From the NCBI RefSeq assembly GCF_900101445.1, contig NZ_FNKE01000001.1, positions 124,001 to 188,000 on the forward strand: 64,000 nt of DNA, written 5' to 3'. Positions 46,667 to 56,441 of this stretch are shown here, piece after piece; position 1 is the stretch's first letter, and each line of letters opens with the position of its first letter. The translations under genes and the position numbers were made by a program. A model generated the notes under the pieces. The model saw nothing but the letters and a program-made list of their open reading frames with translations. It did no database searches and was not told the origin of the DNA. This DNA is from Streptococcus equinus (lineage in GTDB: Bacteria; Bacillota; Bacilli; Lactobacillales; Streptococcaceae).

Positions 46667-47704
46667 ATGACTAAAAAAATTGTGACATTGGCTGGTGATG
46701 GTATCGGGCCAGAAATCATGGCAGCAGGGCTTGAAGTTCTTGAAGCTGTTGCAGATAAGATTGGGTTTGATTATGATATCGATGCTAAACCTTTTGGTGG
46801 TGCAGGGATTGACGCTTGTGGTCATCCCCTACCAAAAGATACATTGGATGCTGCCAAAGCTGCGGATGCTATTTTGCTTGCTGCTATTGGTGGACCAAAA
46901 TACGATAATGCAACAGTTCGACCAGAGCAAGGCTTACTAGCTATTCGTAAAGAATTGAATCTTTTTGCTAATATTCGTCCTGTTCGCATTTTTGATGCTC
47001 TCAAACACTTGTCACCATTAAAACCTGAACGCATTGAAGGGGTTGATTTTGTTGTGGTTCGTGAATTGACAGGTGGAATTTATTTTGGCGAACACAAATT
47101 AGGAGATGAAGCTGCGCGTGATATCAACGACTACTCTGCTCAAGAAATCCGCCGCATCATTCGTAAAGCATTTGAATTGGCACAAGTTCGTGGCAAAAAA
47201 GTGACTAGCATTGACAAACAAAATGTTTTGGCAACTTCAAAATTATGGCGAAAAGTGGCTGAAGAAGTGGCCTTGGAATTCCCAGATGTGACTTTGGAAC
47301 ACCAATTGGTGGATAGCGCAGCCATGATTATGATTACTAATCCATCACGTTTTGATGTTGTGGTCACTGAAAATCTATTTGGTGATATTTTATCTGATGA
47401 ATCAAGCGTGCTTCCAGGAACTCTTGGTGTAATGCCTTCAGCTAGCCATTCAGAAAATGGGCCAAGTCTTTATGAACCAATTCATGGCTCAGCACCAGAT
47501 ATTGCGGGCAAAGGGATTGCAAATCCAGTCAGCATGATTTTGTCAGTTGCGATGATGCTTCGTGAAAGCTTCGGTGAGCTTGCTGGGGCAGAGATGATTG
47601 AGGAAGCTGTCGACAAGACCTTTAACCAAGGTATCCTAACGCGTGACCTAGGTGGTCAAGCGACAACGACAGAGATGACGGAAGCCATTATTGCAAATCT
47701 ATGA
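46667..47704 (+). CDS. leuB: 3-isopropylmalate dehydrogenase
   Basis: Oxidises and decarboxylates 3-isopropylmalate using NAD. The 345-residue protein has LAGDGIGPEI at the start, RELTGGIYFGE (about 136-146), the catalytic Lys-Asp region and SDESSVLPGTLGVMPSAS with HGSAPDIAGKG. The Glu/Asp-rich nucleotide site fits NAD use. ATG 46667 lies behind GATACAAGG, a weak ribosome site. The stop overlaps the next small gene by 4 bases. Confidence 0.96.
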   Translation: MTKKIVTLAGDGIGPEIMAAGLEVLEAVADKIGFDYDIDAKPFGGAGIDACGHPLPKDTLDAAKAADAILLAAIGGPKYDNATVRPEQGLLAIRKELNLFANIRPVRIFDALKHLSPLKPERIEGVDFVVVRELTGGIYFGEHKLGDEAARDINDYSAQEIRRIIRKAFELAQVRGKKVTSIDKQNVLATSKLWRKVAEEVALEFPDVTLEHQLVDSAAMIMITNPSRFDVVVTENLFGDILSDESSVLPGTLGVMPSASHSENGPSLYEPIHGSAPDIAGKGIANPVSMILSVAMMLRESFGELAGAEMIEEAVDKTFNQGILTRDLGGQATTTEMTEAIIANL

Positions 47705-47979
47705 GTTTAAAAGATTATACAGTCCTTGTTTTCATGTTGTGGAATGCCTTTGTGTTTATCACTTATGGGATTGATAAGCAAAAAGCAAAGTCAGGCCATT
47801 GGCGAATTCCTGAAAAGACTTTGTTGTGGGAAAGTCTTCTGCTTGGTGGTCTAGGAGCTTTTCTTGGCGGCAAGCTTTTTCATCATAAAACTTTAAAGTG
47901 GTATTTTAAAGCATCTTGGTATTTAGGAATTATCGTTGACATTGCTTTTGTATACTGGCTTTTAGCTGTTTGGCACTAA
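47701..47979 (+). CDS. Small DUF1294-family membrane protein
   Basis: A 92-residue protein with a short N-terminal hydrophobic segment, the family motif [14 protein letters not shown] (about 24-37), [16 protein letters not shown] and a C-terminal membrane segment. It overlaps leuB by ATGA and lies between leuB and leuC, so it is read as part of the leu operon. Function unknown in all organisms I know of. The insertion of this gene here is seen in other streptococci, as far as I recall. Confidence 0.78.
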   Translation: MSLKDYTVLVFMLWNAFVFITYGIDKQKAKSGHWRIPEKTLLWESLLLGGLGAFLGGKLFHHKTLKWYFKASWYLGIIVDIAFVYWLLAVWH

Positions 47980-48017
47980 TCTTAGGGAAAATGAGAATAA
48001 AGACAGTGGAGGAAAAT

Positions 48018-49406
48018 ATGAGCGGAAAATCGATTTTTGATAAGCTTTGGGAACGCCATGTGATTACAGGCGAAGAAGGCGAACCACAGCTTATGTATGT
48101 TGACCAGCATTATATTCATGAAGTAACAAGTCCGCAGGCCTTTCAAGGTCTTAGAGATGCTGGGCGTAAAGTACGTCGTCCAGAATTGACGTTCGGAACA
48201 ACTGACCATAATGTTCCAACGGTTGATATTTTTAACATTCGTGATTTGATTTCAAAAAATCAAATTGATACTCTTGCTAGAAATGTTGAAGAATTTGGTA
48301 TTGATGCAGCAACGCACGGTACGGAACGTCAAGGGATTGTTCATATGGTCGGTCCAGAAACAGGACGCAGTCAACCAGGTAAATTTATTGTCTGCGGGGA
48401 CAGCCATACGGCAACACATGGCGCTTTTGGAGCCATTGCTTTTGGTATTGGGACATCAGAAGTGGAGCACGTATTTGCGACCCAATGTATCTGGCAAGTG
48501 AAACCGAAAAAAATGAAGGTTGAATTTGTCGGAAAACCACAAAAAGGGGTTTATTCAAAAGACTTTATTTTGGCTTTGATTGCAAAATACGGTGTTGATG
48601 CTGGTGTGGGGTATGCTGTTGAATATTGTGGCGAAGCTATTGATGCCCTTTCAATGGATGAACGCATGACGATTGCTAATATGTCAATCGAATTTGGTGC
48701 CAAAATGGGCTTGATGAACCCAGATCAAAAGACCTTTGATTATGTGAAGGGGCGCGAAGCTGCGCCAAAAGGTGAGAAATTCGAAGAAGCAGTTGAAGAT
48801 TGGAAAACATTGGTTTCTGACCCTGATGCCGAGTATGACAAGGTGATTACAATTGATGTTTCTGAGTTGGCACCTATGGTGACTTGGGGAACAAACCCTG
48901 AAATGGGTGTTGAATTTGGTCAACCATTCCCAGAAATCAAAGACATGAATGACGAACGTGCATATCACTACATGGATATGAAACCAGGTGAGAAAGCAGA
49001 AGACATTGACCTTGGTTATGTCTTTATCGGTTCTTGTACCAATGCTCGTCTTTCAGACCTTCAATTAGCAGCTAAGATTGTCAAAGGAAAACACATTTCA
49101 CCCAAATTGACAGCTATCGTTGTTCCAGGTTCTCGTCCTGTTAAGAAAGAAGCAGAGCGCCTTGGACTTGATAAGATTTTCTTAGATGCTGGTTTTGAAT
49201 GGCGCGAACCAGGATGTTCGATGTGTCTTGGGATGAACCCAGACCATGTGCCAGAAGGTGTACACTGTGCCTCAACAAGTAACCGTAACTTTGAAGGACG
49301 CCAAGGATTTGGAGCTCGCACACATCTTTGTAGTCCTGCAATGGCAGCAGCGGCAGCAATTGCTGGTAAATTTGTAGATGTTCGTCAACTATCAGAAGTA
49401 GAATAA
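48018..49406 (+). CDS. leuC: 3-isopropylmalate dehydratase, large subunit
   Basis: Together with LeuD isomerises 2- to 3-isopropylmalate. The 4Fe-4S cysteines are in [11 protein letters not shown] (about 342-352) and [12 protein letters not shown] (about 404-415). The start is ATG 48018 behind GGAGGAAA; an in-frame TTG 48 bp upstream falls in the end of the preceding gene and is rejected. The protein is 462 residues. The leuD gene follows after 12 bp. Confidence 0.96.
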   Translation: MSGKSIFDKLWERHVITGEEGEPQLMYVDQHYIHEVTSPQAFQGLRDAGRKVRRPELTFGTTDHNVPTVDIFNIRDLISKNQIDTLARNVEEFGIDAATHGTERQGIVHMVGPETGRSQPGKFIVCGDSHTATHGAFGAIAFGIGTSEVEHVFATQCIWQVKPKKMKVEFVGKPQKGVYSKDFILALIAKYGVDAGVGYAVEYCGEAIDALSMDERMTIANMSIEFGAKMGLMNPDQKTFDYVKGREAAPKGEKFEEAVEDWKTLVSDPDAEYDKVITIDVSELAPMVTWGTNPEMGVEFGQPFPEIKDMNDERAYHYMDMKPGEKAEDIDLGYVFIGSCTNARLSDLQLAAKIVKGKHISPKLTAIVVPGSRPVKKEAERLGLDKIFLDAGFEWREPGCSMCLGMNPDHVPEGVHCASTSNRNFEGRQGFGARTHLCSPAMAAAAAIAGKFVDVRQLSEVE

Positions 49407-49418
49407 AGGAGAGAGACC

Positions 49419-50009
49419 ATGGAAAAATTTACCATCTATACAGGGAAGTCTGTCCCTTTGATGAATGATAATATTGACACTGACCAACTGATTCCAAAGC
49501 AATTTTTAAAAGCTGTTGATAAAAAAGGTTTCGGGAAAAATCTTCTTTTTGAATGGCGCTACCTTAATGATAATTACGATGAAAATCCTGACTTTATCTT
49601 TAATCAGCCTGAATATCGTGATGCGACGATTTTAATTTCTGGAGATAATTTTGGATCAGGGTCATCGCGTGAACACGCTGCCTGGGCACTTGAAGATTAT
49701 GGTTTTCGTTGTGTGATTGCAGGGTCATTTTCAGACATTCATTACAATAATGAATTAAAAAATGGAATGCTTCCTATTGTTCAACCTTTGGAAGTGCGTC
49801 AAAAATTAGCTGCGCTACCAGCAGGAGAAGAAATTACCATTGATTTGCCAAACCAAGTCATCAAATCATCAGCTGGCGATTTTCCGTTTGATATCGATAG
49901 TGAGTGGAAACGTAAGCTTGTTCTTGGGCTTGATGATATCGGCATTACTCTTCAGTATGAAGAATTGATTTCAGCCTACGAAAAAAATCGTCCAAGTTAT
50001 TGGCAATAA
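49419..50009 (+). CDS. leuD: 3-isopropylmalate dehydratase, small subunit
   Basis: The swivelling-domain partner of LeuC. The 196-residue protein has [13 protein letters not shown] (about 18-30) and [17 protein letters not shown] (about 75-91), which bind substrate. Preceded by AAAGGAGAG. It is the last gene of the leu operon and is followed by a terminator about 50 bp on. Confidence 0.96.
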   Translation: MEKFTIYTGKSVPLMNDNIDTDQLIPKQFLKAVDKKGFGKNLLFEWRYLNDNYDENPDFIFNQPEYRDATILISGDNFGSGSSREHAAWALEDYGFRCVIAGSFSDIHYNNELKNGMLPIVQPLEVRQKLAALPAGEEITIDLPNQVIKSSAGDFPFDIDSEWKRKLVLGLDDIGITLQYEELISAYEKNRPSYWQ

Positions 50010-50057
50010 AGTATTAAGCAGTAGGCAACCAAACTAAGCAGTCATTTTAATATAAAC

Positions 50058-50092
50058 TGAGTTGAGATGCCATTGTCTCAGCTCTTTTTTAC
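50058..50092 (+). terminator. Intrinsic terminator after the leu operon
   Basis: CTGAGTTGAGA pairs with TCTCAGCTC across a short loop, then TTTTTT. Confidence 0.8.
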
Positions 50093-50145
50093 GTCAAATT
50101 CACCAAAATATCATTTTTTCAAAGTATGACGAAGTAGGCTTTTTT

Positions 50146-50161
50146 TGATATAATTAAGCTT
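50146..50161 (+). promoter_or_regulatory. Extended -10 promoter abutting the fRMsr start (probable leaderless transcript)
   Basis: TGATATAAT (50146-50154) ends 7 nt before the ATG at 50162, with no ribosome site between. Confidence 0.6.
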
Positions 50162-50659
50162 ATGGAAAATACTAAGAAAATTGAGAATTATGAAATCATG
50201 TTAGCGCAAGCAAATGCTTTGTTTGCTAACGAAAAAAACTTGTTGTCTAACCTTTCAAATGCAAGTGCGCTCTTGAAGATGACTTTGCCAAATTCTGTTT
50301 TTACTGGCTTTTACCTTTTCAATGGTGAAGAGTTGCTTCTTGGACCATTCCAAGGTGGGGTATCTTGCGTACACATTAAACTTGGTAAAGGTGTTTGTGG
50401 AGAATCAGCAGCTAAACGCGAAACAATGATTGTCGCAGATGTGACAAAACATGCCAACTACATTGCTTGTGATTCTGCTGCCATGAGTGAAATCGTTGTT
50501 CCAATGGTCAAAGATGACAAACTTGTTGGTGTTTTAGATTTGGATTCACGGTTGACAGATGATTATGATGCTGTTGACCAAGAGTATCTTGAAAAATTTG
50601 CAGCTATTCTTGTCGAAAAATCATATTGGAATCTAGATATGTTTGGAGTTGAAAAATAA
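50162..50659 (+). CDS. Free methionine-(R)-sulfoxide reductase (GAF domain)
   Basis: Repairs free Met-R-sulfoxide. The 165-residue GAF-domain protein has Cys69, Cys79 and Cys103 (SCVHIKLGKGVCGE, IACDS), whose spacing of 10 and 24 equals that of the three catalytic cysteines in E. coli fRMsr (84, 94, 118). It ends at DLDSRLTDDYD, which is also conserved. The stop overlaps dnaX in TAATG, so the two are coupled, the usual streptococcal order. Confidence 0.92.
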   Translation: MENTKKIENYEIMLAQANALFANEKNLLSNLSNASALLKMTLPNSVFTGFYLFNGEELLLGPFQGGVSCVHIKLGKGVCGESAAKRETMIVADVTKHANYIACDSAAMSEIVVPMVKDDKLVGVLDLDSRLTDDYDAVDQEYLEKFAAILVEKSYWNLDMFGVEK

Positions 50660-52338
50660 TGTATCAAGCCCTCTATCGAAAATACCGTAGCCAAACCTTT
50701 GAAGAAATGGTTGGGCAAACGGTTATTTCAACGACTTTAAAACAAGCAGTTTCTTCTGGTAAAATCAGCCATGCTTACTTGTTTTCAGGTCCACGAGGAA
50801 CTGGTAAAACCAGTGCCGCCAAAATTTTTGCAAAGGCTATGAACTGTCCTCACCAAGTCAATGGTGAGCCATGTAATCAGTGTGATATTTGTCGTGATAT
50901 TACAAATGGTAGTCTTGAAGATGTCATTGAGATTGACGCGGCGTCTAATAATGGGGTTGATGAAATTCGTGAAATTCGTGATAAGTCAACCTACGCACCA
51001 AGCCGTGCCACTTATAAGGTTTACATCATCGATGAAGTTCACATGCTTTCAACTGGGGCGTTTAATGCGCTTCTGAAAACCTTAGAGGAACCAACAGAAA
51101 ATGTTGTTTTCATCTTAGCGACTACTGAACTTCATAAAATTCCTGCGACAATTTTGTCACGTGTTCAACGTTTTGAATTTAAAGCGATTAAGTTAGCGGC
51201 TATTCGTGACCATTTGGCTAACATTCTTGACAAAGAAGGTATTACGTATGAAGAAGATGCTTTGACCCTGATTGCGCGCTGTGCAGAAGGTGGAATGCGT
51301 GATGCTTTGTCTATTCTTGACCAAGCGCTAAGTCTTACAAGTGATAATTATGTTTCACTTAGCATTGCTGAAGAAATCACAGGAAGCATTTCAATGACGG
51401 CTTTGGATGATTTTGTGGCAAATGTTTTAGCCAATCAAACTAGCCAAGCTTTGACAAATCTTGAAACAATTTTCGATAGTGGCAAGAGCATGAGTCGTTT
51501 TGCGACAGATTTATTGAACTATCTTCGTGATTTATTAGTGGTTCAAAGTGGTGGTGAAAATACCCACACGAGTCAAGTTTTCCAAGAGAATTTGACTAAT
51601 GTTCAACAAGAGCGTATTTTTGCAATGATTGACTTGGTGACCAAAGCTTTACCTGAAATCAAAAATGGTGTTCAGCCTAAGATTTACGCCGAAATGTTAA
51701 CCATTCAGTTATCAGAATCAGGGAAACAAACTGCTCTAGCTCAGGTACCAGAAGGCTTGTCAGATGAGTTAGCTAGACTACAGTCAGAAATCAAAGACTT
51801 GAAAAATCAACTAGCTAATCTGGACAGCTCTGCGATTTCACAGAAATCAAACAAACGTCCAAAAGCAAATTCTAGCTATCGCTACAAGGTTGACCGTGTC
51901 AAGATTTTAACCATCATGGAAGAAACAATTGTTGATAGTCAGAAATCAAGAGAATATCTTGAAGCTCTTAAAGGCGCTTGGAATGAAATTTTGGATAGCA
52001 TTTCAGCTCAAGACCGCGCACTTTTGCTTGGTTCTGAACCAGTTCTTGCAAATAGCGAAAATGCCATTTTAGCTTTTGATGCAGCCTTTAATGCTGAGCA
52101 AGCCATGAAACGAACAGACCTTAATGACATGTTTGGTAATATCATGAGTAAAGCTGCTGGTTTCTCACCAAATATTTTGGCAGTGCCACGAAAAGACTTT
52201 AACAGCATTCGAGCTGAATTTGCTCAAAATCTAAAAAAGAAAAAACAACCCCCAGTAGAGGAAGAAGTCAAAGATGACTCTTTCATCCCAGAAGGCTTTG
52301 ATTTTCTAGCAGATAAAATTAACAAAGTAGAAGATTAA
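50659..52338 (+). CDS. dnaX: DNA polymerase III subunits gamma/tau
   Basis: Clamp-loader ATPase that organises the replisome. The 559-residue protein has the P-loop GPRGTGKTSAAK (about 44-55), a zinc module CPHQ..PCNQCDIC, the sensor LSRVQRFEF segment and DEVHML. The C-terminal 200 residues form the tau-type tail. I see no clear slippery heptamer, so a shortened gamma by frameshift is not supported. Coupled to the upstream fRMsr gene. Followed by a terminator. Confidence 0.95.
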   Translation: MYQALYRKYRSQTFEEMVGQTVISTTLKQAVSSGKISHAYLFSGPRGTGKTSAAKIFAKAMNCPHQVNGEPCNQCDICRDITNGSLEDVIEIDAASNNGVDEIREIRDKSTYAPSRATYKVYIIDEVHMLSTGAFNALLKTLEEPTENVVFILATTELHKIPATILSRVQRFEFKAIKLAAIRDHLANILDKEGITYEEDALTLIARCAEGGMRDALSILDQALSLTSDNYVSLSIAEEITGSISMTALDDFVANVLANQTSQALTNLETIFDSGKSMSRFATDLLNYLRDLLVVQSGGENTHTSQVFQENLTNVQQERIFAMIDLVTKALPEIKNGVQPKIYAEMLTIQLSESGKQTALAQVPEGLSDELARLQSEIKDLKNQLANLDSSAISQKSNKRPKANSSYRYKVDRVKILTIMEETIVDSQKSREYLEALKGAWNEILDSISAQDRALLLGSEPVLANSENAILAFDAAFNAEQAMKRTDLNDMFGNIMSKAAGFSPNILAVPRKDFNSIRAEFAQNLKKKKQPPVEEEVKDDSFIPEGFDFLADKINKVED

Positions 52339-52369
52339 AAGGAAGTTTCGATTGAAACTTCCTTTTAAC
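52335..52369 (+). terminator. Intrinsic terminator after dnaX
   Basis: AAAAGGAAGTTTC and GAAACTTCCTTTT are near-perfect arms. Confidence 0.85.
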
Positions 52370-52410
52370 GTGAAAACATATCAGTGAAAACTGCTAAAAG
52401 CGGTTATCTA

Positions 52411-52425
52411 TGCTATAATAAACGT
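52411..52425 (+). promoter_or_regulatory. Extended -10 promoter abutting the 64-aa gene (probable leaderless transcript)
   Basis: TGCTATAAT (52411-52419) ends 6 nt before ATG 52426. Confidence 0.62.
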
Positions 52426-52620
52426 ATGACTATAAAACGTTTTATTTTAATGGCACTCATGTGCGCCTTTGAAACCTACTTTTTTAATGAATGTTTATTT
52501 AATGGTGATTATTTCTTTGCTTTCTTTTGGGGGTTATTTTTGCTACGTGACCTTCAACGTGCCTACACGGTTGATAAGGTCTTGCAAACTTTGACATCAA
52601 CTACCAAGAAGAAAGACTGA
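52426..52620 (+). CDS. Small membrane protein, DUF3272-like (64 aa)
   Basis: A hydrophobic protein with two membrane segments (about 5-20 and 26-40) followed by a charged tail (LLRDLQRAYTVDK). The start chosen is ATG 52426, 6 nt after a -10 box; the in-frame ATG at 52384 is in front of that promoter. The 3' end overlaps the end of birA on the other strand by 20 bp. Family identity is from memory of streptococcal genomes and moderately certain. Function unknown. Confidence 0.65.
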   Translation: MTIKRFILMALMCAFETYFFNECLFNGDYFFAFFWGLFLLRDLQRAYTVDKVLQTLTSTTKKKD

Positions 52621-53533
52621 TTTCGCCGCTACGAAGCAATTTTTCTTGACCATTGTCAAGTTTGACAATCAGGTGCCCTTGATTGGTAATGTCTTGGGCA
52701 ATTCCTGAGTATAGACAATCATTTTCTGTAAAAGTCACTTGTTTATCTAAGACAAGTGATTTTTCTTTGTAAACTTTTACCAAATCTTTTTCTGGAATAG
52801 TGAAGAAGAGTTTCCAAATTTCGGTGATGAGTTGGTTGCGCGTGATACTTGGTTGCCAAGAAAAAAGTGAGCCAGCTTTTTCGGAAATGTCATCTGGAAA
52901 ATCCGTAACGTTAAAATTAATGCCAACGCCGATAATGACATCGGTAATCAAGCCTGTTTCAACCGATGAGATAGCTTCGGTTAAAATGCCAGCGATTTTT
53001 TTACCATTGTAATAGATGTCATTGACCCATTTGATGTCTGTTTCGATGCCAGTTAGTCGCGAAATGGCTTTAACAACGCTTGAGGCTACCATGAGTGTAT
53101 AAGGTTTTACTTCTTCAAAAGGAACATTTGGTTTAAGGTGAAGTGACATATAAATGCCACCTTGTTTTGAGGCAAAAAATTGTCTACCAAAGCGTCCTTT
53201 GGCTTGCTCTTGACTTGGAGCTAAGTAGAGGTGCGCTTCTTTATCTTCATCTAAATGATTTTTAGCATCTAATTGAGTTGATTGGCTTTTTTCGTTGAGA
53301 CTAACGGCTATCTTTAAATCTTTAGAAATGATTTCCGGAAGTAGCAAGTCACCTGAGAGAATTTTATAGCCACGTTTTTTAACAGAATCAATCTGAACGC
53401 CTTTTTCTTCTAAAGTTTTGATGGCTTTCCAAATAGCGGTTCTAGAGAGTTCAAACTCACTTGCTAACGTTTCTCCGCTAATATAATCATTTTGGTTTTG
53501 TAAATAATGATAAATTTTTTCGTAGGTTTTCAT
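52601..53533 (-). CDS. birA: Biotin-protein ligase / biotin repressor
   Basis: Attaches biotin to carboxyl carrier protein and may repress biotin-uptake genes. The 310-residue protein has an N-terminal winged helix (about 1-62; SRTAIWKAIKTLEEKG) and a BPL domain with AKGRFGRQFFA (about 113-123) and KWVNDIYYNGKKIAGIL (about 168-184). On the minus strand TATACT ends 6 nt before the ATG with no ribosome site, so its message may also be leaderless. Converges on the small gene before it. Confidence 0.93.
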   Translation of the reverse strand: MKTYEKIYHYLQNQNDYISGETLASEFELSRTAIWKAIKTLEEKGVQIDSVKKRGYKILSGDLLLPEIISKDLKIAVSLNEKSQSTQLDAKNHLDEDKEAHLYLAPSQEQAKGRFGRQFFASKQGGIYMSLHLKPNVPFEEVKPYTLMVASSVVKAISRLTGIETDIKWVNDIYYNGKKIAGILTEAISSVETGLITDVIIGVGINFNVTDFPDDISEKAGSLFSWQPSITRNQLITEIWKLFFTIPEKDLVKVYKEKSLVLDKQVTFTENDCLYSGIAQDITNQGHLIVKLDNGQEKLLRSGEISLSSW

Positions 53534-53630
53534 ACCAATAGTATAATATATTTTTTCTAAATATTCTTAATGAAAAATGAATTTGTTACGAAATGGTAAG
53601 AATTTTTCTATAGGCAATTTGGGTAAAACG

Positions 53631-53639
53631 TGGTACAAT
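53631..53639 (+). promoter_or_regulatory. metK promoter (extended -10)
   Basis: TGGTACAAT (hexamer 53634-53639) places transcription start near 53646, giving a leader of about 379 nt. Confidence 0.65.
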
Positions 53640-53645
53640 ATTCTA

Positions 53646-54024
53646 GTTAATGAGTCCCGATAAGACAATCTGGCGGTTTAATAACGTGTTATTCTTCGTT
53701 AGCTCATCTTGATATACTTCAGTATTATCTGCGATTTCGCTGCCTTGACTAACCCGCCATTAACCGTGCCATAATACAGATTGGTACTTTGTAACTCTCT
53801 TTGTTTTATGGTGAGTAAACTCACTCATAAAACAACGGAAAATCCTATGGGATTTTTCCTAAGAGACTTACTAGGCAAAAAGCATCATTGTTATCGAATG
53901 CTGCTTTTTACCGTCGTAACTTGAAAGGTAAGTTGATTTTGGAAGAAACCATGGAATTTTTAACAAGTGCTTTTTATGGTAACGTATTAAGCAATTTTTA
54001 AAATTTTTAAGGGGGGACATTTTT
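53646..54024 (+). promoter_or_regulatory. SMK box (SAM-III) riboswitch leader of metK, with long linker
   Basis: GAGTCCCGATAAGA (53652-53665) is the anti-Shine-Dalgarno strand; its GTCCC pairs with GGGAC in the ribosome site AAGGGGGGAC (54009-54018). Helix P2 is CAATCT/AGATTG (53666/53778), P3 is TGGCGG/CCGCCA (53671/53754), and the conserved TTTGTAAC follows at 53788. An unusually long linker of about 210 nt then holds hairpins, including a terminator-like one (53877-53909). No other gene fills this 490-bp gap. Confidence 0.75.
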
Positions 54025-55215
54025 ATGTCAGAACGTAAACTTTTCACGTCTGAATCAGTTTCTGAGGGGCATCCAGATAAGATTGCAGACCAAATTTCAG
54101 ATGCTATTTTAGATGCTGTGTTGGAACAAGATCCTGATGCACACGTTGCAGCGGAAACAGCTGTATACACTGGATCAGTCCATGTTTTTGGAGAAATTTC
54201 AACAACAGCTTATGTTGATATTAACCGTATTGTTCGCGATACTATCGCAGAAATCGGTTATACAAATGCTGAGTACGGCTTTGCTGCTGAATCAGTTGGG
54301 GTTCATCCATCATTGGTTGAACAATCACCTGATATCGCACAAGGGGTTAACGAAGCATTAGAGGTTCGTGGAAATGCTGATCAAGATCCACTTGATTTGA
54401 TTGGTGCTGGTGACCAAGGTTTGATGTTTGGTTTTGCTGTTGATGAAACACCAGAATTGATGCCATTACCAATTTCACTTTCTCATAAATTGGTTAAAAA
54501 ATTGGCAGATTTGCGTAAATCAGGCGAAATTTCATACCTTCGTCCAGATGCGAAATCACAAGTCACAGTTGAATATGATGAAAACGACAACCCAGTTCGT
54601 GTCGATACTGTCGTTATCTCAACTCAACATGACCCAGAAGCAACCAACGAACAAATTCACAATGACGTGATTGAAAAAGTCATCAAAGCTGTTATTCCAG
54701 CTAAATACCTTGATGACAAGACTAAATTCTTCATCAATCCAACTGGTCGTTTTGTAATTGGAGGTCCTCAAGGGGATTCTGGTTTGACTGGTCGTAAGAT
54801 TATCGTTGATACTTACGGTGGTTATGCACGTCACGGTGGTGGTGCTTTCTCTGGTAAAGACGCTACAAAAGTTGACCGTTCTGCATCATACGCTGCACGT
54901 TACATCGCTAAAAATATTGTTGCTGCTGGTTTTGCAAGCAAAGCAGAAGTGCAATTAGCTTACGCTATCGGTGTGGCACACCCAGTTTCAGTTCGTGTTG
55001 ATACATTTGGTACTAACACAGTTGCTGAAAGCAAATTGGAAGCTGCTGTTCGTGAAGTCTTTGACCTTCGTCCAGCAGGTATCATTAAGATGCTTGATTT
55101 GAAACGTCCAATCTACCGTCAAACAGCTGCTTACGGACACATGGGACGTACTGATATCGATCTTCCATGGGAAAAACTTGATAAAGTCGATGCTTTGAAA
55201 GAAGCCGTAAAATAA
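54025..55215 (+). CDS. metK: S-adenosylmethionine synthetase
   Basis: Makes SAM from methionine and ATP. The 396-residue protein has [20 protein letters not shown] (about 9-28), [12 protein letters not shown] (about 127-138) and the [10 protein letters not shown]-loop-like motif (about 271-279). ATG 54025 follows the AAGGGGGGAC site that is part of the SMK box, so SAM should block its own enzyme's translation. Monocistronic, with a terminator after it. Confidence 0.97.
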   Translation: MSERKLFTSESVSEGHPDKIADQISDAILDAVLEQDPDAHVAAETAVYTGSVHVFGEISTTAYVDINRIVRDTIAEIGYTNAEYGFAAESVGVHPSLVEQSPDIAQGVNEALEVRGNADQDPLDLIGAGDQGLMFGFAVDETPELMPLPISLSHKLVKKLADLRKSGEISYLRPDAKSQVTVEYDENDNPVRVDTVVISTQHDPEATNEQIHNDVIEKVIKAVIPAKYLDDKTKFFINPTGRFVIGGPQGDSGLTGRKIIVDTYGGYARHGGGAFSGKDATKVDRSASYAARYIAKNIVAAGFASKAEVQLAYAIGVAHPVSVRVDTFGTNTVAESKLEAAVREVFDLRPAGIIKMLDLKRPIYRQTAAYGHMGRTDIDLPWEKLDKVDALKEAVK

Positions 55216-55224
55216 ACAAAGATT

Positions 55225-55252
55225 CGCTGCACATTAGTGCGGCGTTTTTTTA
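55225..55252 (+). terminator. Intrinsic terminator after metK
   Basis: CGCTGCAC and GTGCGGCG pair around ATTA, then TTTTTTT. Confidence 0.9.
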
Positions 55253-55328
55253 TCCTAGAATTTTTGTTTCAAAAATATGGGGAAAATTTTGAGCCCTTTT
55301 GATAGACTATAAATAGGAGGTGAGGGTA

Positions 55329-56174
55329 ATGATTTCACGATTTAATCAAACGATGACCTACCTTGAAAGTGTATTAACGACCGAAATTGACAAGCAAAAA
55401 GTTCAACACTTATCAGGCTATTCATACGCTATGTTTTCACGTTTATTTTCCATTTTAGCAGATATGACCTTATCGGAGTACCTGCGTAATCGTAGATTGT
55501 CAGAAGCGGTTAATGATTTGAAGGAGTCGTCTGATAAAATTATTGATATCGCTCTTAAATACGGCTATGATTCTGCGGATAGTTTTAGCGCTGCTTTTAA
55601 AAAATTCCACGGTTCAACGCCAACTGAAGTTCGTAAGGGGATGCCCTACAAAGTATTTCCAAAAGTTTACTTATCATTAACGATAAGTGGAGGTAAGTCT
55701 ATGAATATTACGATTGAAAAGAAAGCGGCTTTTGCGGTTGCTGGTGTTTTAGCATCGCAGATTGAAAGCAAAGATTGCCCAGGTGTTTGGGATAAACTTT
55801 ATGCAAATCGGCATTGTGATACTTTAAAAAAATTAGGAAGTGGTCAAACTTTTGGTGTCTGTTCAGAACTTTCATTGGGTTCGGGGATTAATTATTTGGC
55901 AGGCTATGATACTAGAGATATAAAGAAAGCACAAGAGTTAGGGTTTACTGTGTTAGAAGTTCCTGAAGCACAATATGCTATCGTGCCAGTTAGAGGTAAT
56001 GTTCCTGATTCTATTCATGAAGCATGGAAATATGTTCTTGAGGTTTTCTTCCCAGAAAATGGGTATCGACACTCAGGAACTCCAGATTTTGAAGTTTATG
56101 CAGCTGGTGATATCCATGCTGATGATTACGAAATGGCTTTATGGATACCAATTGTTAAAGAGGAGACCAAATAG
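55329..56174 (+). CDS. AraC-family regulator with GyrI-like effector domain
   Basis: A 281-residue protein. The N-terminal AraC DNA-binding domain (about 1-105) shows two helix-turn-helix units, the second KYGYDSADSFSAAFKKFHG. The C-terminal GyrI-like domain (about 122-281), which binds small hydrophobic or cationic molecules in Rob-type and BmrR-type regulators, ends the protein. ATG 55329 is chosen with AGGAGGTGAG just before; GTG 55320 is inside that site. No transporter lies next to it, so the target is unknown. Confidence 0.85.
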   Translation: MISRFNQTMTYLESVLTTEIDKQKVQHLSGYSYAMFSRLFSILADMTLSEYLRNRRLSEAVNDLKESSDKIIDIALKYGYDSADSFSAAFKKFHGSTPTEVRKGMPYKVFPKVYLSLTISGGKSMNITIEKKAAFAVAGVLASQIESKDCPGVWDKLYANRHCDTLKKLGSGQTFGVCSELSLGSGINYLAGYDTRDIKKAQELGFTVLEVPEAQYAIVPVRGNVPDSIHEAWKYVLEVFFPENGYRHSGTPDFEVYAAGDIHADDYEMALWIPIVKEETK

Positions 56175-56377
56175 CTGACTAATATTTTTAATAAAGTCCA
56201 TCAGTTTGTTACACTTGCCATAAAATAGACATTTGAAACGGGTTTTGAGCTTGATTTTAAAGGCTTTTGACTAAAAAAGTTTGAAAAATAAAAGTAATAG
56301 TTTCTGCTTATAATATTAAAACACGAAAAAATATGACAAAATCTTAACAAAGTGTCAAAATATTCACCATAATCAGT

Positions 56378-56406
56378 TTGTCAAATGTCATAATCTATGA
56401 TAAAAT
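56378..56406 (+). promoter_or_regulatory. murA promoter
   Basis: TTGTCA (56378-56383), 17 bp, then extended -10 TGATAAAAT (hexamer 56401-56406). The rest of the 267-bp gap before murA is AT-rich with no gene visible. Confidence 0.8.
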
Positions 56407-56441
56407 GAAAAGGTTGAATTCTAGCAGAAAGTTTTGAATGT

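Noticed and set aside
50659..52338. Possible programmed frameshift in dnaX to make a short gamma subunit.
   Set aside because: I found no A/T slippery heptamer with a following hairpin in the expected place.
53808..53925. A short frame of about 37 codons in the metK leader, starting at ATGGTGAGTAAACTC and ending in TGA.
   Set aside because: No ribosome site precedes it and its bases are explained by hairpins of the leader. Coding cannot be excluded, but is not supported.
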